DNA from: Aporrectodea caliginosa | Taxonomy: Eukaryota > Annelida > Clitellata > Crassiclitellata > Lumbricidae | DNA length: 64,000 nt | Assembly: GCA_020284085.1 (NCBI GenBank) | Contig: JACEVL010000950.1 | Coordinates: forward strand, 149,501 to 213,500 | Reading direction: 5' to 3' | In this document: in pieces, positions 46,465 through 58,049 of the stretch | Numbering within the stretch: position 1 is the stretch's first letter | Layout of the letters: each line of letters starts with the position of its first letter | Translations under genes and position numbers: made by a program | Notes under the pieces: model-generated | Database searches by the model: none | The model's input: only the letters and a program-made list of their open reading frames with translations | Told to the model about the DNA's origin: nothing

Positions 46465-46942
46465 TAGGGTTGCAGAAGTTAATGATGAATTAATCGATTA
46501 ATCATTAATTAATTTTAATGATTAAATTTATTTTTAACATTGAATCGAAGACCGCTTATTAGCCTATATTTGATGTGACGGTGTCCTGGTATTATATCCT
46601 TAGTTCCGTGTGAGAGACTTTTTTTAGCTCCACTGGTTATATTGTCAACAAAACACATTGCTCACCAGAACCTAGCAGTGTTAACAAACTGGTTTCTTTA
46701 TGTAATTGGTTGAAGGAAGACTTCTGAACTGAAATATGTAAGCAAAACTACTAATATGAACAAATAACTACTAAGTAACCATTAACTAGCAATAAATATT
46801 AATGATACTATTAAAACATGAGAAATTAATCATGTTAATTTTGTATTTGTCATTATTCATTGGGGAATACATTTAATTACAGTTAACTATTAATTAATCG
46901 CTCATTCTTAAACTATTAAAAAAATTAATTGTTAAAGCCATA
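46465..46942. mobile_element. hAT-type MITE, 478 bp
   Basis: Starts TAGGGTTGCAGAAGTTAAT and ends ATTAATTGTTAAAGCCATA. A perfect 8-bp duplication gttcaaac (46457-46464 and 46943-46950) marks the ends. Both termini are dense in ATTAATGATTAA-like words. No ORF. Confidence 0.9.
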
Positions 46943-47127
46943 GTTCAAACTAACAATGGGGTTTCCAAATCAGCCATGAGCAGCAAAAAAGCATGCCCAC
47001 AAACAGATGATCAGCTACCTTAAACTGCACCCTTTTAGACCTGTCAGCTAGCCATGTTTCCCTTCAGAGATTTTAAAAGGCTCTGCATCAATAACTAGAT
47101 GTAAACATAATATAGAAATGTGTCTAA

Positions 47128-47325
47128 TCTAAGAACTTCATCATCATCATCAGTTCCTGATGCCAGCCATTTGGCAGTGATGGGTATGAATAAATTATCT
47201 CCATCGTCCTCAGTCATTTGTCAAGTCCACTGCTCCCCTTAGCGCTAGTCCAAGTGATGTTATGTCCTCATTTATATTATCTATCCAGCATAATCTTGGT
47301 CTGCCTCTGTTTCTTTTCTAGGAAC
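47128..47325 (-). mobile_element. LINE C-terminus of a second clade (RTE-like)
   Basis: The minus frame reads GRPRLCWIDNINEDITSLGL, then ALRGAVDLTND and GRWR, then a stop and a GATGAT-rich tail (47135-47150). The GRPxxRWIDxIxEDL...LGL...A.DR.RWR ending is typical of RTE-like and related elements, unlike the FSVVGP endings elsewhere in the window. Confidence 0.8.
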
Positions 47326-47494
47326 TTATGTAGCGCCAAAGTCCCAAAAGCACAAAGTATCAATCATTGACACCAAGAATCGAACTGCAACTCCATTCAA
47401 TTCCCAGAAGACTTTTGAAATACAGTCAAATTGGAAATACAATTACACTTCCTGCATAACTGGAAGACAAATTAATTTTCACATTTATATCGGA

Positions 47495-47815
47495 TCATCG
47501 CTTTGGTCTGGTGGTGCTTGCTGGGCCTCACCCCAGCCTATCTTCGTGACCTCTGCTGCCCAACCTTGAGTGCTCCAGGTCGTCGCTCTCTCAGTTCTAC
47601 TGAGCGGGACATGCTCGTCATCCCTTTTGCCCTCACAGCTACTAAGCAAACTCGTGCATTTCTCAATAGTTGTCCCCTCGCTCTGGAACGGGTACCTTTG
47701 CTTCCCAGGTCCACTCTTTCTATTCTCACTTCAAAATTGTCCTTTTCAGCTGTGCTGGGGTCAGGAGCGCTCCTTGAAGTGGCACTATATAAATCTTCGT
47801 AATGAATGAATTAAT
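47495..47815 (+). mobile_element. LINE C-terminus and 3' end
   Basis: LTPAYLRDLCCPTLSAPGRR, DMLVIPFALTATKQTRAF, then a -1/+1 frame change to the FSIVVPSLWNGYLCFPGPLF frame, LQNCPFQLCWGQE and a VALYKSS end. The CTATATAAATC box and GAATGAATTAATGAA tail follow. A close relative of 18600-18950. Confidence 0.9.
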
Positions 47816-48485
47816 GAATATCGCCAGCACCTTAACCTGTCTTCCATTCCTCTTTCATGGTCTCTTTAACAGAGTTTTATTTGATGAATTAATGACTAAT
47901 GTTCAGAACATTGTAATTCTCGTTGACAACTTATCGCTAGCGTCTGGTAACACAGGTAACCTCACCCTAATCACTCTTCTGGGCACAACATAATAATGCC
48001 GTGACCCTTTATAGAATCCTACACTGCTAAAGTAAAAGCTCTAGTAATTCTGTTCACTTGCTAACCCCATCAATCAGCCAAACAATCATTTGACACACAT
48101 CTTAATGTGATTTGTTGGCTAAGTGCATACAAAACAAATGGCATTTCTTCGTTGTCACTACATTTATTAGGTCTAGATGTCTCCTTGCTTTGAGGACTGC
48201 TAGCTACAACAACTTACTCCATGTTTCATGGTTATCTACATGAACTCTGTGTTGCAAACTCTCTATCAAGGAGACTAATGAATAAAAAACAAAAACTTGG
48301 CAAGATTTACTGAAACATGCCTGTAAAGAAAAGGCCATCAATCAAATAACTGCAGCTCTTAGAATGAATAACCTAGTCTTGGATTTGTGAAATTTTGGCT
48401 AGAGTAAATATTTAGGATGCAAAAATCCCCTCCCAACAAATCCAAATCCAACTGTGGGATAAACACTGTTGACTGTGGTTCGTGT
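47816..48485. other. Unassigned sequence
   Basis: A 63-codon plus frame has no features; nothing else recognised. Confidence 0.4.
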
Positions 48486-48830
48486 AACTAAGGTAATGTA
48501 AATTTCTCAGCACCACACAAAATCCGCGTCAGGGAGACCAGCTTAATCACTGGCGCTATATCAAATCAAGTCTGCCATAGCCAGGCTGCTTTGTCCATTT
48601 TGGTGCCAGGTCAGAATCCAGGGAGGTCAAGCCAAGGAGACAGCATGGTGCTACGGTGGTAATCAGTGATGATGGTGGTCGTGTGATGGTGCAGGAGTAG
48701 ATTCAGGATAGCTTGAAGAGTTCAGTTTTCAGTCGTGAGTGGAACACAGTAGCGGAGTGTGCAAGTGGAGGAGAGGTGAAATTAACGGGCGAGATAGGAG
48801 GATGAGCAAACTGGAGTCCTGAGATCTTTT
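48486..48830 (-). mobile_element. LINE C-terminus and GGAGACCA-type 3' UTR
   Basis: The minus frame has LAHSATVFHSRLKTELFKLS then a stop (about 48700-48765), the last residues of a CR1-like ORF2. The 3' UTR to 48486 carries the block shared with 12900, 36655 and 53915 and ends near GTTACACGAA. Confidence 0.75.
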
Positions 48831-49609
48831 GGGACAGAGTTATAAAACTACACCAATACAGATAGCCCAAGGAATCCATATTTATTGTATTGTATTGTCT
48901 TTGATCATTTACAAAGCCATTTTAGAAGAATGGTTATTGTTAAAAAAAACTAGTGCCTTGTGGACTATGATAACAGTGCTAGAGAAGCTTGGATTAGATT
49001 AGAAATTCACACTATGAAACATTAATAATGAGAACCACGATCTATCACATTCCAGAACCTGATCCTGAACTATGGTCTGTTTGTCGGGCGGTCGTTCAAA
49101 ACTCTTCATTCAATAACCAATGCTGGTTGAATAAATCCAATGAAACACATACATGATATTGCAAAATGTAAAAAACTAAAGTTCGAGAGGTGCCACATTT
49201 CACGCACACAGATTTGCCCGACTTCCTTGTGTACATTTACAGATAATGGATTTTTCAGCGTGCTATGAGTCTATGGTATTCATTTTACCCTGTAAGCACC
49301 AGGCAAAATCGTCATCCTGAAAAGTTCACAACATAATCACATGTCGTGTAAAGAGTTTTTTTACAGTGGAAGTTGAAAATTCCACTTGGTCAGCCCACCA
49401 ATACCTATAGAAAAAGAGTCTAATTAAATGAATTCTCATATAGCCCGAACACTGATACATAAATTGACGTGTTGCCTCCATACTGACATGTTGCATCTGT
49501 ATTGCAATTCTGCATTGCAAGCGCTCACTACTTACAGCAAAGGATGGTCTAGCACTAGTTAACGCCTGAAACAAAAGTGAAGCTCCCATGTAATATAGTG
49601 GAAGGTAGG
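48831..49609. other. Unassigned sequence
   Basis: A minus 87-codon frame (49589-49326) is not recognised. A TATTGTATTGTATTG run lies at about 48886. Confidence 0.35.
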
Positions 49610-49855
49610 AGAGGCACTCATTTCCTGCTCTTTGGCCCTTGAGCCGGAAATAGACGAATCACAAGGTCCTGGACATGAAGCCAGTGTGTCACAGGACCTG
49701 CCATTTACTTCCCAGCTAGCTTACGCCATTATTATACAATACTGCTTGGGAACAGAAGCACATGGGCTTTTACAGGGAATGCACTCAGCAGGTGTGAACC
49801 TGCAACCATTCAATCACAGACCCAGGGCACTATCCGAATAAACCAATGTGTTGCA
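49610..49855 (-). mobile_element. SINE-D (tRNA-like head)
   Basis: The reverse complement has CATTGGTTTATTCGGATAGT (A-box-like) and GCAGGTTCACACCTGC (B-box-like, about 49790-49806), then a body shared with 5510-5660. The boxes are less perfect than in SINE-A, C and E. Confidence 0.65.
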
Positions 49856-50706
49856 CTACTACACTAGTCCGGTTGAGCAAAATCTTAAAACAGTGTCAAC
49901 AGCCAACAACACGGCTCTCCCTTCAGCTGTGGAATGCAGAATTAATAATTTATAGTTTTCGGAGGAAAATGTCTGAAACTGATCAGATCTTATTTCTATT
50001 AGAAATTTCCCCAGAAATGTGAATTTAGGTGGTACTTACATGTGAGATACTGGACAATGATCACATTTATTTACTTTAAGTCTTAAGTTAAATCTTTGAG
50101 TTTAAGTCTTACACTACTTGTAAACATTCTGAAAGCCAACTTACCCTACCATTTACTAACATCTTGCTGCTTGATATGCCTCCACGGCATCAGCAAGCAG
50201 CATACAACTAACGAAAATACAACTAATGAAAATACACAAATACTTTATTCATTCCATTTAAACTACCATCAAACGAGTGTTGCTATCCTATTTTCTGGTA
50301 TTTATGCTTATAAATTTGTTGTCTAACTGAATGAGCTGTTAGTTAGCCTAAGGAAGGCACATTGGAACCATAGTTTGCATCCTAATTCCACTTACAGATC
50401 TTAGAAGCACAGATACAGTACACTGCACACACACACCGGTAAATGAAACAAACCACATGGCTTTTTTCAAACCACCTTCCTCAACAAGATCTTTGTGGGT
50501 ACATTTTAATCTTTGGACATATATACACAGTGTCAAGAGAAACTCAGAAACACAGATACAAGTACACTCACCGCTCTTCATTGGCCAATTCATGAGCATA
50601 AGACTAGGGGGGTTAAACCCCCCCCCCCCAAACCCCCTGGCAATTCTCACCCTGAGCATTACACATGTAAATGTCTTAAACTATAGCATACTCAAATCTT
50701 CGTTTA
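49856..50706. other. Unassigned sequence
   Basis: A C-homopolymer of 12 follows GGGGGGTTAAA at about 50607-50630. Frames of 103 (-) and 130 (+) codons here are not recognised. Confidence 0.35.
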
Positions 50707-50710
50707 TTAA

Positions 50711-50808
50711 CCTCCTTGACGTTAACCCCGAACGTTACTCGGGCCGGGAATTCTATGCAAAAGCGGTTAACCCCGAGTCACGTTCGGGCTCATACATACA
50801 TACATACA

Positions 50809-50840
<32 letters not shown>

Positions 50841-50976
50841 CATATATAAATACATATATACCTACATAATTATATATAATTATACCTACACATGTATATA
50901 TTTACACACATAGATGTATATGTACATATATATACATACATACATACATACATACATACATACATACATACATACA

Positions 50977-51008
<32 letters not shown>

Positions 51009-51360
51009 CATATATAAATACATATATACCTACATAATTATATATAATTATACCTACACATGTATATATTTACACACATAGATGTATATGTACATATATA
51101 TACATATATATATATACATACATACATACATACATACATATATCTGTATATATATACATATATATATATATATGTAAATTTATACATGTATTTGTACATA
51201 TATACATATGTATATATGTAAATGTATGCATATATGGCTATGCATGTTTACATATACACATATATACCTACACATGTATATTCATGCATATACATGCATA
51301 CGTAAAACAATGCAACGTTTTTGGCTCGTTTTTCTGGGAGAAAATGAAACGCTAAGGAGG
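50711..51360. mobile_element. TTAA-flanked element, 650 bp (piggyBac-like ends), filled with CATA repeats
   Basis: TTAA at 50707-50710 and 51361-51364 flank inverted ends CCTCCTTGACGTT and AACGCTAAGGAGG. Just inside the left end, CCCGAACGTTACTCGGG pairs with CCCGAGTCACGTTCGGG about 45 bp on, a subterminal hairpin. The rest is microsatellite. No transposase. Confidence 0.75.
50794..51175. repeat. CATA/TA microsatellite with 168-bp tandem duplication
   Basis: The block from CATATACATATATAAATAC to GATGTATATGTACATATATA occurs at 50835 and again at 51003, separated by CATA runs. Identity looks complete, so this is a recent expansion. Confidence 0.92.
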
Positions 51361-51364
51361 TTAA

Positions 51365-52294
51365 AGGATGTTCTTACTTACTTACTTACTTACTTAATCT
51401 TACTTGCCAACTTCTAATTGGTTTTCTCATTACACACCAAACTCCACTGTAATCCGACACTTTAACTTCAAATCTTGAATCCATCCTCTGCTTTGTACTG
51501 ACTACAGACAGTGTTCCTCCTTAAATAGGTTAATGAATTTGGTTTACTAGCTGGACAAACTTCCTGTGAAGCAGCTTCCAGGAAGAGAATTCAACTGAAT
51601 TTGCAACTTACTGCACACAACAGGCAGGAAGGCACAGGATATAAACTACAAGTGACATATAACATATGACTACACCTCATCAAAACCTGTTCAAACCATT
51701 TCCAACATACTGTCCATTCTATACAACCTACACTAAGATTTTTCATGGATGAATAACAAAATCCAGACACATCCAGCCAATCTTCATAATTTCCAACCAC
51801 AACTGTGCAAAATAACTCCATAAATGTCATGCCGTCATTCCCGTCAACCCTGACTCAGCCATTAAAGCGCTATTGCCAACGAAACAGACTCCAATGTTGA
51901 AACTGATACTCTAGTGGTTCGTGGACCTGTATATATGCACAGACTGGCATCTCACTGAACAAACCGTTATTTACCTGTATTCGTTTATGACGGCCGCCGA
52001 TCAAGTTCCCAGTCAGATGAACAGACGATGGTCACTTTCCGATTTTCAGGAAGCAGCGCGCAGATTCTAATGGATGACAAAACAGAATAATACTCACGTT
52101 CTTGCTGTCACCAGTTGCCAAGCCATTGTTATTAATGATGCGAGACAGACAACAACGGCCATCCATCTTCAGCAGCTTGAACGCTCATCAAACACACTGG
52201 CAAACTAAAGCAGCACACATGCATCCAGCAGCAGCAGCTTTTTCAGTTTCCATGGTCATAGTCAACTACAGGAATTTGAAACACCTTTATGTAC
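51365..52294. other. Unassigned; CTTA microsatellite at 51373-51398
   Basis: The stretch 51960-52230 is somewhat more GC-rich and has several CpGs, but no exon or promoter could be called. Confidence 0.35.
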
Positions 52295-52302
52295 CTTGTG
52301 AT

Positions 52303-52521
52303 TAGGGTTGCCACCTGTCCCGGTGAAAAATTGAGGAAAAGTGTCGTTACTACCCCCCGGTCGTCAACTTTTTCCGTCACTACCCCCCCCGGTCGTCAAC
52401 TTTTTTTGTTATGCAGTTCTAAAAATTCCTTAAAAAGCCCTGTTCGTGAGCATCGACGTCGATGATTACGAGAAAGTTAAAGTTGCGTCCCGACTTCCTA
52501 GTTCGAAAGGTGGCAACCCTA
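52303..52521. mobile_element. hAT-type MITE, about 219 bp
   Basis: Ends TAGGGTTGCCACCTGTCCC and AAGGTGGCAACCCTA. cttgtgat (52295-52302) matches cttgtgac (52525-52532) after three extra bases, so the right edge may be 52524. CCCCCGGTCGTCAACTTTTT is duplicated inside. Confidence 0.85.
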
Positions 52522-52532
52522 CTACTTGTGAC

Positions 52533-53276
52533 AGATACTTAAACGGAGTAAAAGTTTTAGTTGTGCTGATAGAAAGACCAGGGTTTACCTTCATGCTATC
52601 ATTTTATGTAGCTGGAAACATTAATACATGTAATAATAAATTTTATAATGATAAAGATAATGGTATTTAATAATAATAGACATTAATAAACAATGGTTAA
52701 TTCTACTTCTAGATGAGACAGAGAGATAGTCTATACCTGATAAGCCTGCTGCAATAATGTAGTTCTTGAGTACAGATTAAAGTGATTTCGAAGATTGAGC
52801 TGAATGAACACTAAATGTAGTTGGGAGAGAGGACCAGAGTTGCTTGGTCAAGCCACAGATAAGGCTTATGTGTATTTACCCAGAACAGTTCCAACTCTTG
52901 GGAGAACTAAAGTAAGGACTGGTTCTCATGTATGCACTGTATACCATACGACTTACAAAAGTCGTCTGTGACAGGAAAATCTCAGGTTTGGTAAGTCCTT
53001 GGAGTTATATCGGACATCAGTCATGACGAGGTTATAGGACCAATTGGCCATCTAGTGACAAATGTCTGTCCTGCACAGACCTAAGTGCCTAAAGCATATC
53101 CAGACACTGAGTCATCTACCACCTGCAATGGAGCGCTAGTCGACCATGGTGGCTGTGGTCATTCTTCATCTTCATTGCAACCTCGACCAGAGAATCTGTA
53201 CATGGTGTCAACTATCAACTCTAGATGGGATTCTTTTGGCATTGCTTGACATGTGTGTGAGACTTAGAATAGAAAA
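52533..53276. other. Unassigned sequence
   Basis: Nothing recognised. Confidence 0.4.
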
Positions 53277-53358
53277 TTAATCTGCAATGCTAACATAACT
53301 GGAAAAGCTAAAACTCATCAGTGGATACTTTTCCAGTTATGCTAGCATTACAGATCAA
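53277..53358. other. Pre-miRNA-sized imperfect hairpin
   Basis: Arms of 31 nt (53277-53307 and 53328-53358) pair with three non-Watson-Crick positions, all of which could be G:U or A:C depending on strand, around a 20-nt loop. The arm core is GCATAACTGGAAAAG. Weaker pairing extends about 15 bp further out. It may be a microRNA precursor or a small palindromic MITE. Confidence 0.6.
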
Positions 53359-53914
53359 CTTTCAACTCTTAATGAACTTAGGCTAGCATATTCAGCATCT
53401 GTCTTGGCTACTTAAAAGGGGTTATATAAAGTGCCTGGATACAATTCAGTCTGAGACAGGTTTGCATTTGTGAAATTAGATGAAAGTTAATCATACAATA
53501 GGTTCAATGGTATTTGATATCCATGGATGAAGGTCATAAACTGCCCAAAGTTTCCAGACTATGAAGCTGGGAACAATACAATAGACCTTGTAAAGAACTT
53601 GAGAGCAGAACTTCAAAAATTTCCACAGAAAATGTTAACCTTTAAAGGGTTAGTGGTCTTACGGCGTTACGGTTAATGGTCTTACGACGTTGCCATGGGG
53701 TAAAAACTTACACCTCCGCCTAAACTTTCAATCAAGACTGGGGAGCTTAACTTATTACCAAAAGTACGTTCAACAGCACAACACACCCATAAAATTCAGC
53801 TCTGCAGCCTACAGAACTGTACACTGAGTCTGGATTAATTATTGTGGTTGATTGCAATGCAAGTTTTATATGCCATCAGTCCAATTTGAAACAAACTCTG
53901 CTTAATAGGTACCA
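53359..53914. other. Unassigned; 24-bp direct repeat at 53648-53694
   Basis: GGTTAGTGGTCTTACGGCGT is repeated at once as GGTTAATGGTCTTACGACGT. Nothing else is recognised. Confidence 0.45.
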
Positions 53915-54000
53915 GCATTGGCAGTGGTGAATAAGCTGGTCTCCCTGATGTGGCTTTTGTGGGCGCTGAGAAATTTTCGAAGATTTACATTACATTACAT
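53915..54000 (+). mobile_element. LINE 3' UTR fragment (GGAGACCA family)
   Basis: GAATAAGCTGGTCTCCCTGA through GGCGCTGAGAAATTT, ending in ACATTACATTACATT. It is the inverted equivalent of 48486-48620. Confidence 0.7.
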
Positions 54001-54699
54001 TGGTATAGGTCAAAAGGTGTCTAGATGTGTTGTTTGGTTTACTTCTCTTCAGTAAAATTCTAACATAGGTCGACAAGTAACATAGGCCTGGCACCCTTTA
54101 ATTGCACTTCACTTATGAGTGGGACCATATGCTGAAGATTCTGGACAAACCTTCTTTAGACTGTACCTTCTGATTTTTACAATCACTGCATGTTTTTCGG
54201 ATTTGAACTTAACAAATACTTAATCAATAGGCCTACCTACTAGCTGATGTATCTGCTCGCACCGAAATTGTTTGTTTCAAAACAACATTACTCTGTACAA
54301 ATCTTTCTCTGCATTGGTTATTTCTTGCAGTCCCTTTGTTATGTTGGCTGTCACATGTACATGCTCACACTCCAAGGTCATCACTTCATGTCGTTGCCGA
54401 ACCAAACTCATTAACTTTATTTTACAACCCCTCTGGTGCCCATTCAATTTATTTTATCCACCCGGCCATGTCTAATATACCTACATGTTTTGCTCTGACT
54501 CGCTCTGTTACTCACCATTACCCCCATTCCTTCCAAATCTACACTTTATTCCAAAAATGTGTTGGAAGTACATCATTTTGCTTGATTGCCATCTGCTATT
54601 TCTTTCTGTTGCTACTAACCTAAAGTTTGCCATCTCAATATCTGTTCTATCCGAATAAGTTCCCTCCCTCCAAAAGTACATCTCCTCAAACTATATATT
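54001..54699. other. Unassigned; possibly LINE RT upstream part
   Basis: Lies upstream of the plus-strand LINE below and is likely part of it, but no RT motif could be read in any frame. Confidence 0.3.
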
Positions 54700-54736
54700 C
54701 TCATTCTCGATTAAACTTGGCTCAATTCTTCTAATA

Positions 54737-55086
54737 CAGCGCTTCCCAAACTTTCAGTGTCATGGTCCACAGGAATTAACTTTTTAGTGTCAGGAATTTT
54801 CCCACTGCACGAGGACCGATGCCAAATTTATTTATTATTTCTCTTTTTCGTTTTTTATCACCTAAATTCCTAAAAAATGTATTAAAATTGATTCAAATGC
54901 CTGTTTAGCCAATTCTATGACTCTATTGCCCTTTAAATGCTAGCCTAATAAGTTTTTTGCTATGACTTTAAAAATATAATAGCCATTTCTTGCTCCTGAG
55001 ACAATTTGACCAGTTTCTTGACTCACTTCACAGACCGACCGGCAACTGAGGGCTGGTGGACTGGACCACCACTTTGGGGAGCACTG
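54737..55086. mobile_element. hAT-type MITE, 350 bp
   Basis: Ends CAGCGCTTCCCAAACTTTC and TTTGGGGAGCACTG (the common CAGTGCTTCCCAAAC-type terminus). Flanks ttctaata and gtctaata match at 7 of 8. Confidence 0.9.
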
Positions 55087-55161
55087 GTCTAATACACCTT
55101 CCAGTGTTTCAGACATAACACCTTCCTCTTATGCTCTCCAACAAGAACCTTGGATGCATAT

Positions 55162-55911
55162 TAGAGGTCTGCGGGTACAGCATTTTTGCTACCTGACCCG
55201 TACCCGTAAAACAGGATCGTTACCCGTACCCGTACCTGACCCGTACTCAAAATTACTACCCAACCCGACCTGTACCTGCGGGTATACCCGTACCCGTACC
55301 GTACCCGCCACGTAATTAATAGGCCTTCCCACGATGAGTTTTATGCAGCCAACCATAACACGGCAGTTTGCCACAAAATACCGGTTATTGAATAATTTAA
55401 GTATTTCTCAGAGGTAAATGAATGAAAGACCTGGTGCTTCAACTATGTCTAGCCTCAATTACCATAACTGCCTCAACCTCTTTTAAAGAAAACACGGCTG
55501 CTGAACTGCCAGGCTCGGCATCAGAGACTTCTGACCCCGGTTGTCGGGGCTGAAGCTCCGATTAGATATATGTAAAAACACAACGATCGAATTGTGTTAA
55601 TGGAAACAAGTCATTTTGTAGCTGTAAATTGAGCATCTGTAAATGAATGTCAAGCTCACTAAGGTGCAGGGACATAGAAGGATGTGGTACTCAGACAGGA
55701 TACCGCCAGTTATAGTTAGTGCAAGAGTCACTATTACATGTGACCCCAAAACTTCACTTCGGTACGGGTAAAACCGGGTATACCCGTACCCGCAATGCTC
55801 CTACCCATACCCGACCCGACCCGTAAAATGTCTACCCGACCCGTACCCAACCCGCGGGTACGGGTCGGGTACGGGTAAATCCGCCGGTACGGGTATACCC
55901 GCAGACCCCTA
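55162..55911. mobile_element. hAT-type element, 750 bp, with ACGGGTA arrays
   Basis: Ends TAGAGGTCTGCGGGTA and TACCCGCAGACCCCTA, perfect 8-bp duplication atgcatat (55154-55161 and 55912-55919). About 150 bp at each end consists of repeated ACCCGT / ACGGGT words in both orientations. The core has no ORF. Confidence 0.95.
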
Positions 55912-56690
55912 ATGCATATACTTAGTGGTGAAGTTACTTTGCTTTTTAAGTCAAAACTGAAACTGGTTTATTAGCCTTCACCTACTCCAATCCCAAAGTC
56001 ATCTGATATCCTTACTACTCTGAACTCTGGAAATCAGCCTCTCAGCTCTGTCAATGCTTACCATCCTCCCTTTCTCTAACTTCTGACGTCTTCATAGAAT
56101 TCCAGGTTCTTCTCCTTCTGCACTTAGTACAATGGGTGACTAGCGTTCTGGACAACTCTTTCACTAGAAACTGCTCTGGTTCCTTGCAGATTCGACTTCT
56201 GCAACTACGTCTCACTGGAATTGCTAACAAAGTCTTGCATAAACTACAGATGGTTCAAAATTCTCTGGCCAGAGCCATAACAAAAACCTCTAAGTATGAA
56301 CATATTACACCAATAATGCATTCATTACACAAGTTGCCCATGGGGCAAAGAATTCATTTTAAAATCTGTCTTATAGTTCAAAATGCATTACGGTTAAGTC
56401 AACAAACATATCCCTACTCTCTGCTCACCCCAAACCATAACATATAGCACTCAACCAACAGATACTGGTGCAAGCACTGTTGTGCTATGCACCAGAAGTG
56501 TTGGGCTTTCGAGCGTTCTTTGGAGTTCATTACCCAGTTCCGTGCATTCTGTTTCTACTTCAGTGTTGCTCAGAACCTAAGCCCAAAACTCACCTGTTTA
56601 AGTCTGCTTACCCACCATAGCCTGACTTCTCATTTCTCTGACTTATTGGATATCAACCTTGCTATTCGAACAAATTAGGATTTTGATTGC

Positions 56691-57639
56691 AAGTTCATGT
56701 GAAACAACCATCAATTGATGCATTCTGATAATGGCATTTTAAAAGTCAGTAGAGTAGATGAATACAATATTTAAAGCATTTCTGGTGCTGACTTCATAGT
56801 CAACTTCAAGCTACGAGTTTGAAACTTGCCTCTCCTAACAATAGGACAGGATTAGGCCTGCGCAGGATTGAAAAGCTCCTTTGTGGCACGAAGACATAAA
56901 TAGTGACTCAGGACAGAAACCTTTTGGCTACATCGACCCCAATGGTCCATTATTAAGATCAAAGTCCAAAAATCACAATAGGAGTGTCCATTGCAATTTT
57001 CTTTAGACACAATAAAGACCCTGTGAACCATACAGAAACAAATATACCTGAAATAAACGTTTTTTCTTTATCAAAGCTACATTTATGGTTACTACTCAGT
57101 TTGAGCTGACAAGTTAAATAATGCATAAATGTGCAAGGTTGAGACCACCACTTACTGCTCTAAGGAACTGCCAATACTGTTGACATTCAACTCAGAAACT
57201 TCTATCATCTGCATGACAGATATGAAGAGCTATTCTGTAAGAGTACAGTATCAGTTGCGTAAAATATTCGGCTGTCATACTCGATAGAAGGAATGGTAAT
57301 AAGACAGAAGAGGCTTTAAACAGACTTAGCGTCTGAATAAATCAGGACCTTCAGAAGGACACTGACCTACACTGACATGTTGTACTTTATGCCTGACAAA
57401 TCAAGTCTCGCCACTGGCCTCTCACCTAGCCAGAGATGCCCTGTTGGGATTGGCTGACATGTGGTCTCATCCATCCTCCCACGGACTCTAGAAACAACCT
57501 ACCCTATCTTACTCAGATCTCCAGTAAGCCCTGCAAGCCTGTCTCCCCTTTGGCCTGTCCAGTGCCATCCATGTCACTCATTCTGGTTCTCTGGGTTGGC
57601 CTGACCAACACCTGGTGTACAAGGTCAGGCTAGGTACCA
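56691..57639. other. Unassigned sequence
   Basis: A proline-rich 65-codon plus frame (57436-57630) is not recognised. Confidence 0.35.
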
Positions 57640-57840
57640 TAAGTTAACACAATATTGCATAACATAAGGTGACATCAAGTAACATAACATACGGTAATAC
57701 AATTTAAAATAACGTAGTGTAAAGTAATAACATACTGTAACAAAAAAATGCAGTCATTTTACATAAGGTAGTATATGCTAAGAAACTGTAACATAAGGCA
57801 ATGCAAGATATACCATAACACAATGCAACCAAACTTGAAG
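57640..57840. repeat. Degenerate TAACATAAGG-type array
   Basis: Words such as TAACATAAGGT, TAACATACGGT and TAACATAAGGCAA recur roughly every 12-25 bp with many changes. It reads like a decayed short tandem repeat. Confidence 0.7.
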
Positions 57841-58049
57841 CTAAAATAACCCATGGACAGACAACATGGTCCATTCATAAGGATTCTTGTATCTGAAATG
57901 ACTGCCCGAGTTCACACGCGAAAACTAATTGTACCAACCACAAGTCAGACTGTTATGGCAATCTCTGTGTTCTGCAGATATTAGGATTCTACTGGTCCAC
58001 TGCTTCAGCACATCAACCTGAACATGCTGGGATTCCCATGCTTTGGACA

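Larger units (their letters stand above)
54700..56690 (+). mobile_element. LINE with two nested hAT elements
   Basis: Around the insertions: LSNKNLGCIYL (55130-55160 continuing after the second insertion) corresponds to the RNLGxxFDS word. Then GIANKVLHKL, LQMVQNSLARAITKTSKYEH (about 56244-56303), PIMHSLHKLPMGQRIHFKIC, SLLTPNHN, and a frameshifted PKTHLFKSAYPP-like end (about 56580-56610). This is the second half of a CR1-like ORF2. Its frame is quite well kept, suggesting a younger element. Confidence 0.88.

Noticed and set aside
55189..55374. Arginine/valine-rich minus ORF
   Set aside because: Produced by the ACGGGT arrays of the hAT element.
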